Assembly (NCBI RefSeq): GCF_019320115.1
Contig: NC_089591.1
Coordinates: 55,056,078-55,120,077 of the forward strand
DNA length: 64,000 nt
Origin: Miscanthus floridulus
Lineage: Eukaryota; Streptophyta; Magnoliopsida; Poales; Poaceae
Direction of reading: 5' to 3'
Of this stretch, positions 23,302 through 34,232 are shown piece by piece. Both the position numbers and the translations under genes were made by a program. The notes beneath the pieces are model-generated. The model made no database searches, was not told the DNA's origin, and worked only from the letters and a program-made list of their open reading frames with translations. Numbering within the stretch: the stretch's first letter is position 1; the number at the start of each line of letters is the position of its first letter.

Positions 23302-23475
23302 TTTTTCTTTAACTTTTATTGAAGACTCTATGGTTGAAGGAAAAAGTCATACGACGTGACCAACTGAAAGCAATTCAAGAGACCATAGCAGGATTTCTTA
23401 ATGACCAGGTCCTAAACCCCGCCGGCGAGTTCTACAATGACGTGAACGAAACATGGAAGTTAAACCAGATGAAGT
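21854..23475 (+). pseudogene. Second CACTA-1 gene, 3' part: C48 (Ulp1-like) cysteine protease
   Basis: Exons run about 21854-22290, 22388-22563, 22690-22808, 22903-22974, 23057-23156 and 23325-23475. The conserved order of a Ulp1/SENP-type peptidase is visible: the His in HWILMVID, the Asp in SILDSLRKEQ, the Gln in LRQEQGNN and the Cys in NNYCGYYVCEF. The upstream exon shows MQMYLLNKWYMTACERG. Stops at 22039 (TAG) and after IMAY (near 23128) break the frame, but the catalytic residues survive. C48 proteases remove SUMO-like modifiers; fusion to CACTA second genes is known in grasses, its purpose is not. Just downstream lie the terminal repeats of the element. Confidence 0.75.
23231..23299. 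repeat. Compound (AC)n(AT)n microsatellite in a C48 intron
   Basis: An uninterrupted AC run followed by an AT run sits between two protease exons. Confidence 0.95.
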
Positions 23476-23671
23476 GAATTTGTTATCCCAATGATATGAT
23501 AGAATATACCATGCAAGTTTTATTTTTAATATATATATACACGTTAGTTTCATACTTTAGTTTGCATAAAATGTTCGAACATTATAAACGTGTAGAATAC
23601 GTATATTATTAGCAGCGTAGAATGTATATTCGAAAACCTATTCGAAATCAAAATGAATCATCAATTGAAAA

Positions 23672-23867
23672 TACCAACCGGGACTAAAGGGAAGACCCAC
23701 GTGGTCAGGTCGAGAGGCCTCTTTAGCCCCAGTTGGTATTACCAACCGGAACTAAATGTGGATCTTTAGTCCCGAGCGTGAAACTGGAACGAATTCGTGC
23801 TCCCGGTTCTAAAACCGGGACTGAAGGAGATTGAGAACCGGGAGTACAGCTAGTTTCTCTACTAGTG
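23672..23867. promoter_or_regulatory. CACTA-1 right sub-terminal repeats and TIR
   Basis: Words of the ACCGGGACTAAAGG family recur in both orientations, with variants such as ACCGGAACTAAATG. The stretch ends in GTTTCTCTACTAGTG, the inverse of the left TIR. Confidence 0.85.
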
Positions 23868-24240
23868 AACTCTGCAATTGCCTGGACTAATAGTCATGTG
23901 ATTCCTCTTACCCAACGGTATCCTTGGATGCCTTGTGTGACCGATTGATGAGAGTAGGGACAATGTCGACGACCGAGCTTTGATCAATCCACTTGTCCAT
24001 CTAAAACAAAGTTTTGCAGTCGTTGCCTATCTCAGTGAAGGTAGATACCCAGGAGAAATCTTGCACCCCAGGGTCTACTTTGATCGAGAACTTTGCCCAA
24101 GCTCGGTCTGTATCTATCCGTTGTAACCATAGACAATGCGTTTGGAGCGCAGCACTGGTAGCTAGTCCAGTAGCCTAAACCTCCGAGTTATGTTGGTGTC
24201 AAAGAACGCAAACGATCGCGATGCTAAATAATGATGCACA
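23868..24240 (-). mobile_element. L1-type LINE, part upstream of the CACTA-1 insertion point
   Basis: On the minus strand the reading includes NDCKTLFWMDKWID and VVDIVPTLINRSH, typical of the stretch between RT and zf-RVT in grass LINEs. It is in the same orientation as 3976-4748. Joined across CACTA-1, the order RT-end then zf-RVT is restored. Frameshifts and stops are present. From 24240 to 24463 I see no gene. Confidence 0.65.
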
Positions 24241-24479
24241 TGGATGCAATGTGCATGCCGACCGGGGCACCAAAGCCATGTTTGGATTTTAAGGGTACTG
24301 TGGAAGCTAGCTTCATAATCCATCTAGGGCTCCAAATGTACATAGCTTATGAAATCTAGAGAAGCCTAGGTCGTGAAATCTATTAATCAAACTAGACAAG
24401 CCTAGCTTCTTCCGAATAGACTTCAAACTTCAAAGGCAATATTTGTGCTTCATAAAAAACAAGACTTAGGGTATTTTGG

Positions 24480-25063
24480 AACAACAACAACAACAAGCCT
24501 TTTAGTCCCAAGTATCTTGGGGTAGGCTAGAGTTAAACCTAACATGAGCCTCTAGTCACGGTTCAGACACGTCAATAACAGCTTTTCAAGCACTCCTATC
24601 CAAACAAAGATCTCTAGATATATCATAACCCTTTAAATATCTTTTTATTGCCTCTCTCATGTCAGCTTCGATTTTCTTCTACCTCTCCTCACTTTGATAT
24701 CTCGAGATAGGACTCCATAATGCGCTGGTGCCTCTGAAAATCTTCTTTGGATATGGCCAAACCACCTCAACTGATGTTGGACAAGCTTTTCTTCAATTGG
24801 TACTGCCCTAGACGATCACGTATATCATCGTTCCGAGCTCGGTCCATCCTTGTGTGACCACAAATCCAACGCAACATACGTATTTCCACGATACTTAGTT
24901 ATTGAACATGTTGTCTTTTTTATGCCAGCATTCTGCTCGATACAACATAGCGGGTCTAATCGCCGTTCTATAAAACTTACCTTTAAGCTTTTGTGGTACC
25001 CTCTTGTCAGAGAATGCCAGATGCTTGGCGCCACTTCATCCACCCTGCTTTAATTACCAAAAT
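24480..25063 (-). mobile_element. RTE-type LINE, 5'-truncated, with 16-bp target duplication
   Basis: The 3' end (on the plus strand, left) is a run of ACA triplets, i.e. a (TTG)n tail on the element strand, typical of plant RTE elements. Direct repeats ACTTAGGGTATTTTGG (24464-24479) and ACTTAGGATATTTTGG (25064-25079) flank it with one mismatch. Minus-strand fragments match the RTE reverse transcriptase C-terminus (for example YRTAIRP- and HTRM-like pieces in broken frames). It is a dead 584-bp tail. Confidence 0.75.
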
Positions 25064-25079
25064 ACTTAGGATATTTTGG

Positions 25080-26180
25080 TAATTACTTTAAAAACAATTT
25101 ATCTTAACTTATGGTAAGCTGCTTGTAGCTAAAATAAGCTGACACTAAAAACCAAATTGTAAACTTTTCTGTAGCTTTTCTAGCCGCGCTTCCCCCTACA
25201 ACCCTATTTGTACTACAACGTAGAAAGTACGTGGGCCAAACCAACTTATACAGACTGTGTTTTTTCTCCATTTATATAGCTTATTAGAGAAGTGCTTCTC
25301 AAGAAGCTGTCACAACCCTTGTTTGTACTAAAACGGAGAAACTAGGTTAGACTAATTTATTCTGAGCGTGTATTTTGTCTATTTATATAGTTTATCAGCA
25401 CAGACAAGCTATACCAAAGAGGGCTATGGACCCCCAAACAACCTCTCAACCTATTTTCTATAATCCAGGTTTTAACAATCTAATTTTTATATCTTTTGTA
25501 ATCTGTAATGTATCCAAAAGGATCTTGACGGCGGGAATCAGGAGGTGTCTCATGAAACGTTTGGGCCTTAGGGGATATATGTGGCCATGGAGCGCTGATA
25601 TTTTCTGATGGATAGCCATTCCATTTGGCAGAATCTGCTTTGCTTCGAAAGAAAAAAAAAATGGCAGAACCTGCCGCGGGCCAGCGCACTTGTCTACAGT
25701 GTGTGTTCCAAGCGGAGAGTGCTTCGATCTCAGCCATACCTTGTCCCACGATATTTTGTCACCTTGAGGTAGAGAGCTGACAGCTTGAGATGCATGTCGC
25801 TAACGCTAAGGCCTTAGCAACAGAGGAAGAAAATTTCCGGCGTTGCATGCAGAAGTAAACAAAAGAGAACTCTTTATTATGGCCTATGGGTCAAATTCTT
25901 CGCAGTTGGGAACCACGACGCAGTGCGGTGATATTGTGCAGTGGAGCGTGCAAGTATGCTCGCGTGCACAGTAGCCTGTATCGCGGCCTCCCAAGCATTT
26001 GATCCTGGCCCCCGGGCCTACCGAGAGCCCGTTTGGAATGTATGAATTTCGCATGAATCACGTAGAAATTTTACAGGAAAAATGCAGAAACAGAAAATAT
26101 TTCCCGCAATCCAAACATGCCCCGAAATCGGAGGACTGAGAGTGGTGCTTGGGCTAAGCAGCTCCAGTGAGGACGGTCGG
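25080..26180. other. Spacer without recognised gene
   Basis: AT-rich sequence with a diverged tandem duplication: about 25200-25290 resembles 25315-25397, both ending in ATTTATATAG-type words. This may be part of a decayed miniature element. Short open frames have no recognisable domain. Confidence 0.5.
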
Positions 26181-26493
26181 GGGTGTTTGGATGCATGGAC
26201 TAAAGTTTAAGAGGTGTCTCATTAGATGTCACGTGAGGTGTTCGGATACTGATAAAAAAACAAATTACAGAATCCGTCAGTAATCCGCGAGATGAATTTA
26301 TTAAGACTAACTAATCCATCATTAGCATACGTTGCTGTAGCACCACGTCGTCAAATCATGGACTAATTAGGCTTAAAAATTCATCGCGTAAATTAATCTC
26401 AATCTATGTATTTAATTTCATAATTAGTCTATATTTAATACTACGTGCATATATCACATACCCAACGATTTAGGAGGGGAACCAAACACACCC
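26181..26493. mobile_element. MITE, about 313 bp
   Basis: The ends GGGTGTTTGG and CCAAACACACCC are inverted. The interior has the grass MITE signature CGCGAGATGAATTTATTAAG, TGTAGCACCACGTCGTC and TGGACTAATTAGGCTTA. No coding capacity. From 26494 to 27346 no gene is recognised. Confidence 0.65.
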
Positions 26494-27346
26494 TCGCGGG
26501 ATCCTGTAGTGGCGCCTGCGCCTCAGGTTTGTTTTTCAGCGGCACGGTTCGTCCGGTGTACAGTGCACTAATTAATTTTGATTCGTGATGAATGATGAGT
26601 TGGATTCTTTGGACTCGGAAACAGTCGCTGTTGGGGCCCTGCCGCTGCCGATCAAAATTGTGGCCTGCGTTGCTTCGTCCCGCAGATGTAGGGCGAGCCC
26701 CGTAACGCGTGGGGCCCCAGAGTTAGGTCCGCCCGGTCGCAGTCCATGACTGTACTAGCACAGTTGGCATCGGTACAGAAATTAAACGTACCTTTCTTTT
26801 GATTAAACCTCGCATCTAACACCAGACTGGAGAGCTTTTATAGTACTCATCAGTGCCTGAAATCAAACGAGTTTTGTACGTACAAATGCAGACGCTGCCA
26901 TGGGCTCATGGCAAAGCCCAATCGTAGTGGGCTTCGGTTCTCGGTTCAACGTTGTGCGAGTGAGGCCCATCAGAACAAGTGTTTTCTGTCCTCCAAAAAA
27001 TATTTTCTTAGATTTGGAGTAAAGTAGATTTATAAAGAACAGTATAAACATTTGTATGCTCTGAATAGATTTATTATAAAATGTATTTCATTATTCATCT
27101 ATTGATCATGTATCATAAAGATCAATATTTCTCTACATATTTAGTTAAAATTTAAACGGAGGCAAGAGGCAATACATGAAAAAAAAAAGAAAAAACACGC
27201 GTCAAGAACGATTTGATCTTCAATTTGCAGTAGCATCGAACGAAGATTCATCCTCTGAAGAAATGCATGAATGGCCATTCCGACTCCAGTTTGGACTCTC
27301 TGCGCTCCTCTTTCGGAACCCGTTTTTATCAGAATTCAGAAACCAA

Positions 27347-27455
27347 GGCCCTGTTCGCTTGAACTTATCAGCCATATCTTTTCAGCAAAATAACAGTGTT
27401 TTTCTCTCACAACAAATTAGCATCAACCGTTTTTTAAGCCAGCCGAACAGAGCCC
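27347..27455. mobile_element. MITE, about 110-bp family, copy 1
   Basis: Ends GGCCCTGTTCGCTTG and AGCCGAACAGAGCCC are inverted. The core AACAGTGTTTTTCTCTCACAA is the inverse of the core seen in the copies at 30010, 30341, 31301, 34127 and 38123. Confidence 0.6.
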
Positions 27456-28107
27456 AATATTGCTTACTAGTATATGTATGTTCAGGATTTTTTGCTTGTC
27501 TCAATCTCAACCACCGGACAGCTTCACATTCAAGACGTATAACACCATTTTTCAACATGAAAAGATCTCCACGGTCATAACTTCATAGACGATCAAGCAC
27601 ATCGACAGTTAGGTTCTGCCTTGCCTGAATGTGCAGTTTCAGTTTCAGTTTCAGCAGTTCAGCACAGCTGAAAGAGAGAGAGGGAGAGAGCATACGGCAG
27701 ACACATAACACTAGGCATATCAAGGAACAGGCATTAACCTGCCGCTTTACTTGCTGACAGCCACAGACTGCTAATTCACATGTCACTAAACACATAGTTA
27801 CATAGTACTAGTACCACATAGAGACGCAGTTCCGGGCCATTTCCATTTGTGATCAACTGATCACACATATACGGCGACAAGGAGAGACCAGACAGAGTAT
27901 AATGCAAGGCGGCTGATACGGACGACGCTTTGCTTAGTTTCTTGTTAGGAGATCGAATTGGGTCAGGCGCTTGGAGATTCTACTCCACGGCGCACATGCA
28001 GATGCAGTAGTACTTGCTCGGTTTCCTCCGGGCAGACCAGGCCCAGTACGGCTCCCCTCCTGGAGAGCACTGTGGAGAGGCGAGGGCCGAGGCCGACAGT
28101 CTTCTCC

Positions 28108-29178
28108 TCACTTGCGCCTGGTCGTGTTCGCCGGCGCCCACAGGTCGGCCCCATTGCTCTGGGTCAGCTGCAGCGTCAGGTCCACCGGCACCAGGCACAG
28201 CCCGCGGTTCCGGAGGCTGTAGTGCTCGGGATCCTGGATCACATGCCAAACAGGATGCACGCGTGTTATGATATGATCTCGTGCTAGGTTTCTTGCACGA
28301 AATAATAAAGAAATGGTGTATCGACTTGAGTTTTGTTTCCCTCAAATTCGGTCAAGTTCAGAATTCTTTTTTCGAGCATGAAGTTCAGGATTCTAACTTG
28401 TATTTTCCCTTTATATGGTCAAAGCACTGAAAGTAGCTTAGCATGTTCTACAGGTTTGCATACAGAATTCAGCTTAGCATGTTCTACATTGCATTCAGAA
28501 TTCAGAGGACACGAGGGATGGCGAGAGCTCACCTCAGGCACAGTGCCAGCAGCCGGAGGAGCACGCATGTAAGGGGAGCTCAGGACCTGCAAAGATTGGT
28601 TCCATTGCCATCAGCGGAAATGAAGGATCAGAAAGCTGAAGATCATAGTGCCATCTGCGGTCACTGAAATAAAGACCTCGAGTTGCTGGTGCAGGAACTT
28701 GATGTACCCCGATGCCTCCTGCAGGACAGAAGCCGTATCGGTCTGCAGCAACAGCAACCAGAAGCAAAGGTGATTGCAGCGCTTGCAAGACGAAATTCCA
28801 CTTGCGCGGATGACAAAGACAGCAGGAATACAGCGAAAACTTCGAAAATACTGGTACCTTTCCAAACGGTGACACTAGCTGCTGGAGCGCCGCGACTCTC
28901 TCGCCGATCTTGTCCTTCTTCTCCTGCTCGATCGCAGCAAGAAAACTTCATCCAAACAGCCATGGGAGCTCCGATGTACGAGAGGTGCGACACTAACATC
29001 ATACAGTGCGAACCTTTGGTGATACGGGCGCGATTCTTGGGCTGGTATTCCTCGGCTTCTTCGAGGACATGCTTCCGAACTCCTCTGGCCTGGCGGCGGC
29101 TGCGGCGACGGCTTTGCCACTGAAGTAGCTGTCGGTGTGATTCCTTTTGCTGTGGTTGGCCACCTCAGCCATCATCAT
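28108..29178 (-). CDS. Atypical bHLH transcription factor (bHLH153-like), five coding exons
   Basis: Coding exons on the minus strand are 29178-29014, 28923-28858, 28742-28677, 28586-28533 and 28233-28108, all phase 0 with GT-AG borders. They encode 158 residues. Residues 1-55 are Ala/Ser-rich and end in KKPRN and SPK. The HLH follows: [20 protein letters not shown], loop, then [20 protein letters not shown]. The C-terminus is [20 protein letters not shown] with a basic end. The usual E-box-contacting basic region (His-Glu-Arg) is absent, so it probably acts by dimerising rather than by classical E-box binding (inference from family knowledge). The first of three consecutive ATGs was chosen. 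Similar small plant proteins include Arabidopsis bHLH153. All exons are open. Confidence 0.88.
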
Positions 29179-29538
29179 CTTCTTCACCCTCGGCTCACAC
29201 TAGCTCCTTGCCCGCCCTGTTTTTCCTGCTGAAATTCGGGAGGAAAGCGTAGGTCAGACGAGCCTCCTTGCTCAGTTGCTCCTGCCTGCTAGGGTACAAG
29301 CTGACTTTTACAGCTGTAGCCCGTTGGTTCACATGTCGGTTTCATGGAAAATCACTGTCGCTCCAAAAGCCCGGTCTTGGGCTAGTGACAGTCTAAAGTA
29401 CTATTGGATGTTTGCTCACTCCTTACCTCTTAAATCTAGTCTCATTTAGTTACTTTTATCAAACGCTACGTTAAATTAGACTAAAAGATGCATTAGTCAA
29501 TTAGTCACCTAAATATTGCTTAAAGTTAATAGGACTAA

Positions 29539-29891
29539 GAGCATCTCTAATAGTCTCCCAATAAGACGGTATTGGAATAGCCCAACATCACTTTCTAGAT
29601 TTATTGGAGGAGATGCTACAGCAGTATCCCAATATATCTCCCCATACCCATATAGGTAGGTTCCACAGGAGTGGAAAAGAAAATATGACTGAAAAGTAAT
29701 AGTTGGGATGGTCCCTATGATATTGAGAGAGTTGTATCTCCCCTTTCTTTGAGGGGAGATGAGAGAAATATTGATAATCACAAAAATAGGAGAAGTATTG
29801 GGGAACTGCTGGAGAAAAAAAAGCATAGCCATTCCTAATGTGACAGTTTTATGAGGATAGGAGAAGTATTGGGGAGTTGCTAGAGATGCTC
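29539..29891. mobile_element. Tourist-like (PIF/Harbinger) MITE, 353 bp
   Basis: Perfect ends GAGCATCTCTA/TAGAGATGCTC are flanked by TAA on both sides (29536-29538 and 29892-29894), the usual Harbinger-type target duplication. It lies inside another stretch with CTAAA/TTTAG-rich inverted flanks. Confidence 0.8.
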
Positions 29892-30009
29892 TAAAGCCCA
29901 ACTTTTAGTCAGGCTACCTCACCTGATTAAAAGAGATTAAAATGTCTCTTTTATTCTCTTTTAGTCTACCAAATCAAATAGGGTGACTAAACTTTAGAAG
30001 CCTGATTTA

Positions 30010-30119
30010 GGCCCCGTTCGCTGGTCTAAAACTTAGCTGAAACTGGTTGAAAACACTGTTTCGGCTGAATTATTGTGAGAGAAAAAATATTGTTCCGGCT
30101 GAAAAAAGAAGCCGAACAA
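30010..30119. mobile_element. MITE, about 110-bp family, copy 2
   Basis: It starts GGCCCCGTTCGCTGG and ends near GAAGCCGAACA, with core GAATTATTGTGAGAGAAAAA. Non-coding. Confidence 0.6.
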
Positions 30120-30340
30120 ATTGAATATGGAGTAAGCCCAACAGGACCTTAGATGACTAAACTTTAGCAAGTGTGAAACGGACACGCAATTAGTACTGTT
30201 ACTAACACAATACTAAAAAAATCGGCACGACAAGACTAGGTCAAGGGTTTAAGTAACTTGAGGAACCTTTTTCTACACAGGAACTTCCTTCTGGAAAATC
30301 AGTCCCAACAGTGCACGAAATGAAAAAAGAATTTGCATCC

Positions 30341-30449
30341 TGTTTCGTTTGATCATTTCTGTAGTTTATAAGTCAATTAATACTGTTTTATTATGAGAAA
30401 AAATACTATATCATAACTAATAAGCATGACTGATATGATCAAACGAACA
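30341..30449. mobile_element. MITE, about 110-bp family, copy 3
   Basis: Ends TGTTTCGTTTGATC and GATCAAACGAACA are inverted; the core is TTTTATTATGAGAAAAAATA. Confidence 0.6.
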
Positions 30450-30926
30450 TGATGTTCTTTTTCTTAGGTCATTAGAAAAGCCTGTTCTTTCTCCACCTTT
30501 GGACGCGAGTGCAGGGTGGCAGCCGCACTACAAGATTCTGCGCATCAGAACTGTTCTACCGCTGCCCCTCCTCTTTCACCTCCAAATCCAATGAAGGCCA
30601 GCCACCTTTCTCCAGTTTATTTATATATAATAGACACTGCTCGTCTTTTAATTGGAGATTTTGTTTGCTTCCGAAATCCAATGCTGCCATTTGGACCTTA
30701 TCCGAAGGTTCTGTCCGCCAGCATAAAAAAATTGGTTGGGAGTGATCACGCTGGAGAAGACAAGGCACTGCGGGGATCCGCAGAGTTTAAGTTACAACTT
30801 AGCGAGTTCGGAGACCATGTCTTCGTTCCCAGTTGAGCTTAAAACAATTGCAGGAGACGCATTATTGGTCAGAGCAAATAAACTAAGGTAATCCTTATCC
30901 ATCACCATCAGCATTAGAAACGTGTA

Positions 30927-31161
30927 AGGCCCTGTTTAGTTCCCAAAAATTATTGTATAGTACCTGTCACATCGAATCTTGCGGCACATGCATGGAGTAC
31001 TAAATGTAGACGAAAAAAAAAACTAATTGCACAGTTGGGTGAGAAATCGCGAGACGAAACTTTCGAACCTAATTAGTCCATAATTAGACACTAATTACCA
31101 AATACAAACAAACGAGCTACAGTACCCAAAACCAAAAATTTTTGGCTTCTAAACGGGGCCT
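30927..31161. mobile_element. hAT-like MITE, 235 bp
   Basis: Inverted ends GGCCCTGTTTAGTTCCC and TTCTAAACGGGGCC, with the family interior CACATCGAATCTTGCGGCAC and CATAATTAGACACTAATTAC. Very common in grass introns and promoters (family knowledge). Confidence 0.75.
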
Positions 31162-31300
31162 AAGTTCAGAGCTCCAGATGCCTGTAGGACACTAGGAGCT
31201 AGTTGACCGGTTTCAGTCTTTCAGGCAAAATTGTCCACTGTGCTGTTGTTTGTATATTGTGTACAGTACACGGTACGGTACGATGAAGATAATCTACTCG

Positions 31301-31431
31301 GAGCTTGTTGGCTGGTCGATAAGTTCACACAGGTTAGTTTCTGGGTTGATAAGTCTGATTGATGCTGATTTATTATGAGAAAAAAATATTGTTGGCTTAC
31401 TGATAAGTCCTAGCTGAACAACAAGTGAACA
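31301..31431. mobile_element. MITE, about 110-bp family, copy 4
   Basis: Ends AGCTTGTTGGCTG and GCTGAACAACAAG are roughly inverted; the core is GATTTATTATGAGAAAAAAA. Confidence 0.55.
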
Positions 31432-32136
31432 TGCTATCATTAGATCGATGCCTAATCAATCGAGAGCACCAGCAGCCTTTAAACCAAAGTGGGAGGCCTT
31501 GAATACGCTCGATCGTCCTGTCCTACCCTCGTCGCGACGTCACTAGCAGCACATCCATTATCGGCAGCAGGCCAAAATTAAATTGCGTTAGCAGAGAGAC
31601 TAATCGAACGTCTAATTAAAACCGGTCGCCGACGTAGGCCGATATCCGTAGCCGTAGCCACCCGGGAGCCAGCTGTGCGGAAAGGACGCGAGCCAGCCGA
31701 GAACCGCTCGCCGCCTGCCTGCCGCTGGCTGCCTGCGCGTACTGACACGTTACTACGCGCATTGCGCCGCGCCATCTCTACATGCATACGCCATGGCTGC
31801 CTACTCCGTACTCTTTACTCTTTCTCTCTCTATCTGCGTGTGCGTGTCGGTGAGACGACAAGAAGCCGAAGGGTCATGAATATGGCAGGCAGATGTTGAC
31901 GCATGCAAAGAAAAAGCCTTTTTGAAAGACCGACCGGGCAAAGAAAAAGCCATCGCCATGGTTAACCGGCGCGCGGTTAGCTGGTATAGTAAGCTCACCG
32001 ATCGATGATACACAACACAAGCTGCTATCTACGGAGAGTAGCTACGAGCATGCATGCATAGCAATACCAGTCCAAGAACTATCTGGAGAGGGTTACCCCC
32101 TTGATAAAAAAAAAGGTGAAACGGAGAGGCGCTTAC

Positions 32137-32475
32137 CAGGATCAACGGCGACCAGTGCGTGCGGAAGGAGAGCGAGCACAGGGGGGAATCGATTGCGGTG
32201 GAGATGGCACGAGCTTGGCTGTGTCACCGGCGGGGAAACGACCGAACCAGCGGCAGAGCGGGGCGTGCGCTTCTTCTCTCCGCCTTCCCGGCGTGCAACC
32301 GCCTTCCCTTTCCCCCGGCCGGACCCGCGCGGCCGCGCCACACACACAGAGGAGAACGAAGAGGCTGCCGGGAGGCAACCACCTGCCGAAGGAGAAGAGA
32401 AGGAGGACGAGGCTTACGCAGGGTTTAAGGACGGACGGGTGCAGAGGGGCCGGCCCGGGGACATCTGGGGATCAG
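32137..32475 (-). other. Likely non-coding first exon (5' UTR) of the bHLH gene
   Basis: A GC-rich minus-strand block lies between a TATA box at 32503-32510 and a consensus donor at 32137. No conserved protein is recognised in either strand's open frames. Assigning it to the bHLH gene rests only on orientation and splice signals. Confidence 0.4.
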
Positions 32476-32502
32476 GGAAGAGGGAGTCCGGCCCTGAACG
32501 AG

Positions 32503-32510
32503 TTTATATA
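32503..32510 (-). promoter_or_regulatory. TATA box, minus strand
   Basis: The minus strand reads TATATAAA, placed about 30 bases before the inferred start of the GC-rich leader exon. Confidence 0.5.
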
Positions 32511-32519
32511 CAGAGAGCC

Positions 32520-33363
32520 AGAGGAGAAGAGTTGCTATTGCTACCTGGGTGGGGGTGGTGTGCTGCGGCCTGCAGATGGATAGATAGATTTTCTCGAGCA
32601 GAGTACGTATTTTTGTAAGGAAAGTAAACTATATCCCGACTACACTCTAATTGCGCTAACGACGGAAAACAAACAAATGGGGTTCCTTATCACGAAATCG
32701 TTAGGTGCACCTCCCCGATGGGCTACAGGTGCAAAGGGCCAAGGGAAAAGGAGATGCTGTGCACACCAGCTTGTACCGGTTCAGGCATGACAACTTTGGC
32801 AAGGACGAGAACGAGACGAGCGTGGGGAGGAGGAGTGCCTGGCATGGCATGTCGATGTCGAGCTGTGGCAACACTCACTCACCTCGCGTGTGGACTGGAG
32901 TATGTGTATCCGATGTGCGCCTAGCACTTCCGTCCGCTTTTCATGGCTTTTCCGCGGCTCCTTTTTCCGTTTCCTTTTTTTGTTTTTTTCCGTCGCATGC
33001 ATCGGCCTCCGTGACAGCTAAGGTTATCCGCACTTGTCCACCTCTATTTTTATTTCTAAAAATAAATATTCTATCCTAGTCATCGAGATTCTCTATTTTA
33101 TACCCATTTCTCTCGCACCTGTGTTATCTCTATCCCATACTCTATACTCACTATTTCATATTTTATTCCCCTTCCTCCCTCTCTCTCTCACCAACTCTCC
33201 CTCTCGCTACAGTGTTTAGTGTGCCCCCGCACGGCCGCCGGAAGTAGCGTTTCTCTATTTGGCCGGTAGGGTACCGGCTGCTTTACAGGCCTGCGGTGCG
33301 GGTGCGCGGAAGGGTACCGCGTGCTGCAGGCCAGCTTCCAAGTGCGCGGTGCGGTTAGTCTTA
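32520..33363. other. Upstream spacer, no gene
   Basis: Mixed-composition sequence, including a pyrimidine-rich block (about 33040-33210) and GC-rich words from 33225. No domain is seen on either strand. Confidence 0.5.
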
Positions 33364-33553
33364 GAGCATGTTTGGTTCGTCTAATAGTTACTAAATTTAG
33401 TAGTTTTTAGTCACTTTAATAACTTTTTAAGCAAACGCTATGACTAAAAGTTACTAAAAAGGCTTTAGTCCTCTCTAGTAACTCTGAAGTTACTAAAAAT
33501 AACTAAATCGTTTAGTAACTACTAAAAATTTAATAGCTCGAACCAAACACCCC
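33364..33553. mobile_element. Tourist-like MITE, 190 bp
   Basis: Inverted ends GAGCATGTTTGGTTCG and CGAACCAAACACCCC are flanked by TTA on both sides (33361-33363 and 33554-33556). Confidence 0.75.
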
Positions 33554-33825
33554 TTAGCATCCCGAGGGTGGAGAGAGGAGCGGAGAGACGAGGACAGGAG
33601 GTGACGCCATATGCGCAGCCCACAGCGGCAGGGCAGCGAGCCAGAGAGGAGGGGCCGGAGCCGGACGGCGACAACCCGAGAGGGTTTTATTGCTCCTGGA
33701 GTACTCCAGTAGTACGTACTACTTGAGTTCCGGCCGCGCGCGCGCTTGCCGTTGCTGCTGCCGATCGATCTCGGCCTGGCGTCGCGTGTGGCGCTCGTGC
33801 AGTGCCGCTCCGCGCCAAGTGAGAA

Positions 33826-33907
33826 GTGTGCCGGCGCCCTGTGCGTTCATGCTCCGGCACGGGAAGGTGTGCCGGTGCCCTGTGCGTTCATGCTCCGGCA
33901 CGGGAAG
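33826..33907. repeat. 41-bp tandem duplication
   Basis: Two copies of a unit starting GTGTGCCGG and containing GTTCATGCTCCGGCACGGGA lie in a GC-rich stretch (33560-34110). Long overlapping frames on both strands there have no recognisable domain. Confidence 0.8.
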
Positions 33908-34126
33908 AAGGCGACTTTTCCGCGGCGGGCGGGAACACGGACCCTGTCCAGGTGCGGCGCACCGTGCAGCGGGGCGTGGACCGTGGTCTGTGGACAGGGA
34001 TACCGAGGGATAGGGCGGGGCCGGGGCTGCGCACGGGTCGGTGGTCGCGTGTCGCCTTCTGCCAGAGCTGCGGCACGTATACTCCTCTGTTGCCGTATGC
34101 GTCAATGCGTGCGTACAACATCCATC

Positions 34127-34232
34127 GGTCCTATTCGCTCGTCTAAATCTTAGCTGAAAAACACGATTCTCACTGAGTTATTACGAGAGAAAATACTGTT
34201 CTAGCTGAAAAAAAAACAAGCAAACAAACCGA
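34127..34232. mobile_element. MITE, about 110-bp family, copy 5
   Basis: It begins CGGTCCTATTCGCTCGTC and has core GAGTTATTACGAGAGAAAAT, shared with the other copies. Confidence 0.55.

Larger units (their letters stand above)
4749..23867 (+). mobile_element. CACTA (En/Spm) transposon CACTA-1, 19.1 kb with nested insertions
   Basis: The left end reads TACTAGTAGAGAAAC and the right end GTTTCTCTACTAGTG. They are inverted copies of one CACTA terminus; the left has T for the expected first C. Both ends carry sub-terminal arrays of ACCGGGACTAAAGGT-like words in both orientations, the binding-site class used by CACTA transposases. Both flanks are pieces of one LINE, so the borders are independently supported. 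The expected 3-bp target duplication is not seen (AGG left, AAC right). Inside are a zf-GRF gene, TNP2, and a second gene split by two LTR insertions. With broken transposase genes it should be immobile unless helped in trans. Confidence 0.88.
29179..32136 (-). other. Probable long 5' UTR intron / upstream region of the bHLH gene
   Basis: This stretch carries several MITEs but no gene I can support. A plausible acceptor (GAATTTCAG, near 29230 on the minus strand) precedes the start codon, and a good donor (CCTG|GTAAGC) sits at 32137. A roughly 2.9-kb leader intron would join the two. GC-rich segments such as 31640-31790 yield open frames on both strands without domains. Confidence 0.4.

Noticed and set aside
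31500..32620. Several overlapping 70-160 codon frames on both strands
   Set aside because: GC-rich sequence is open in all phases; no domain, and splice and TATA signals fit a 5' UTR exon better.
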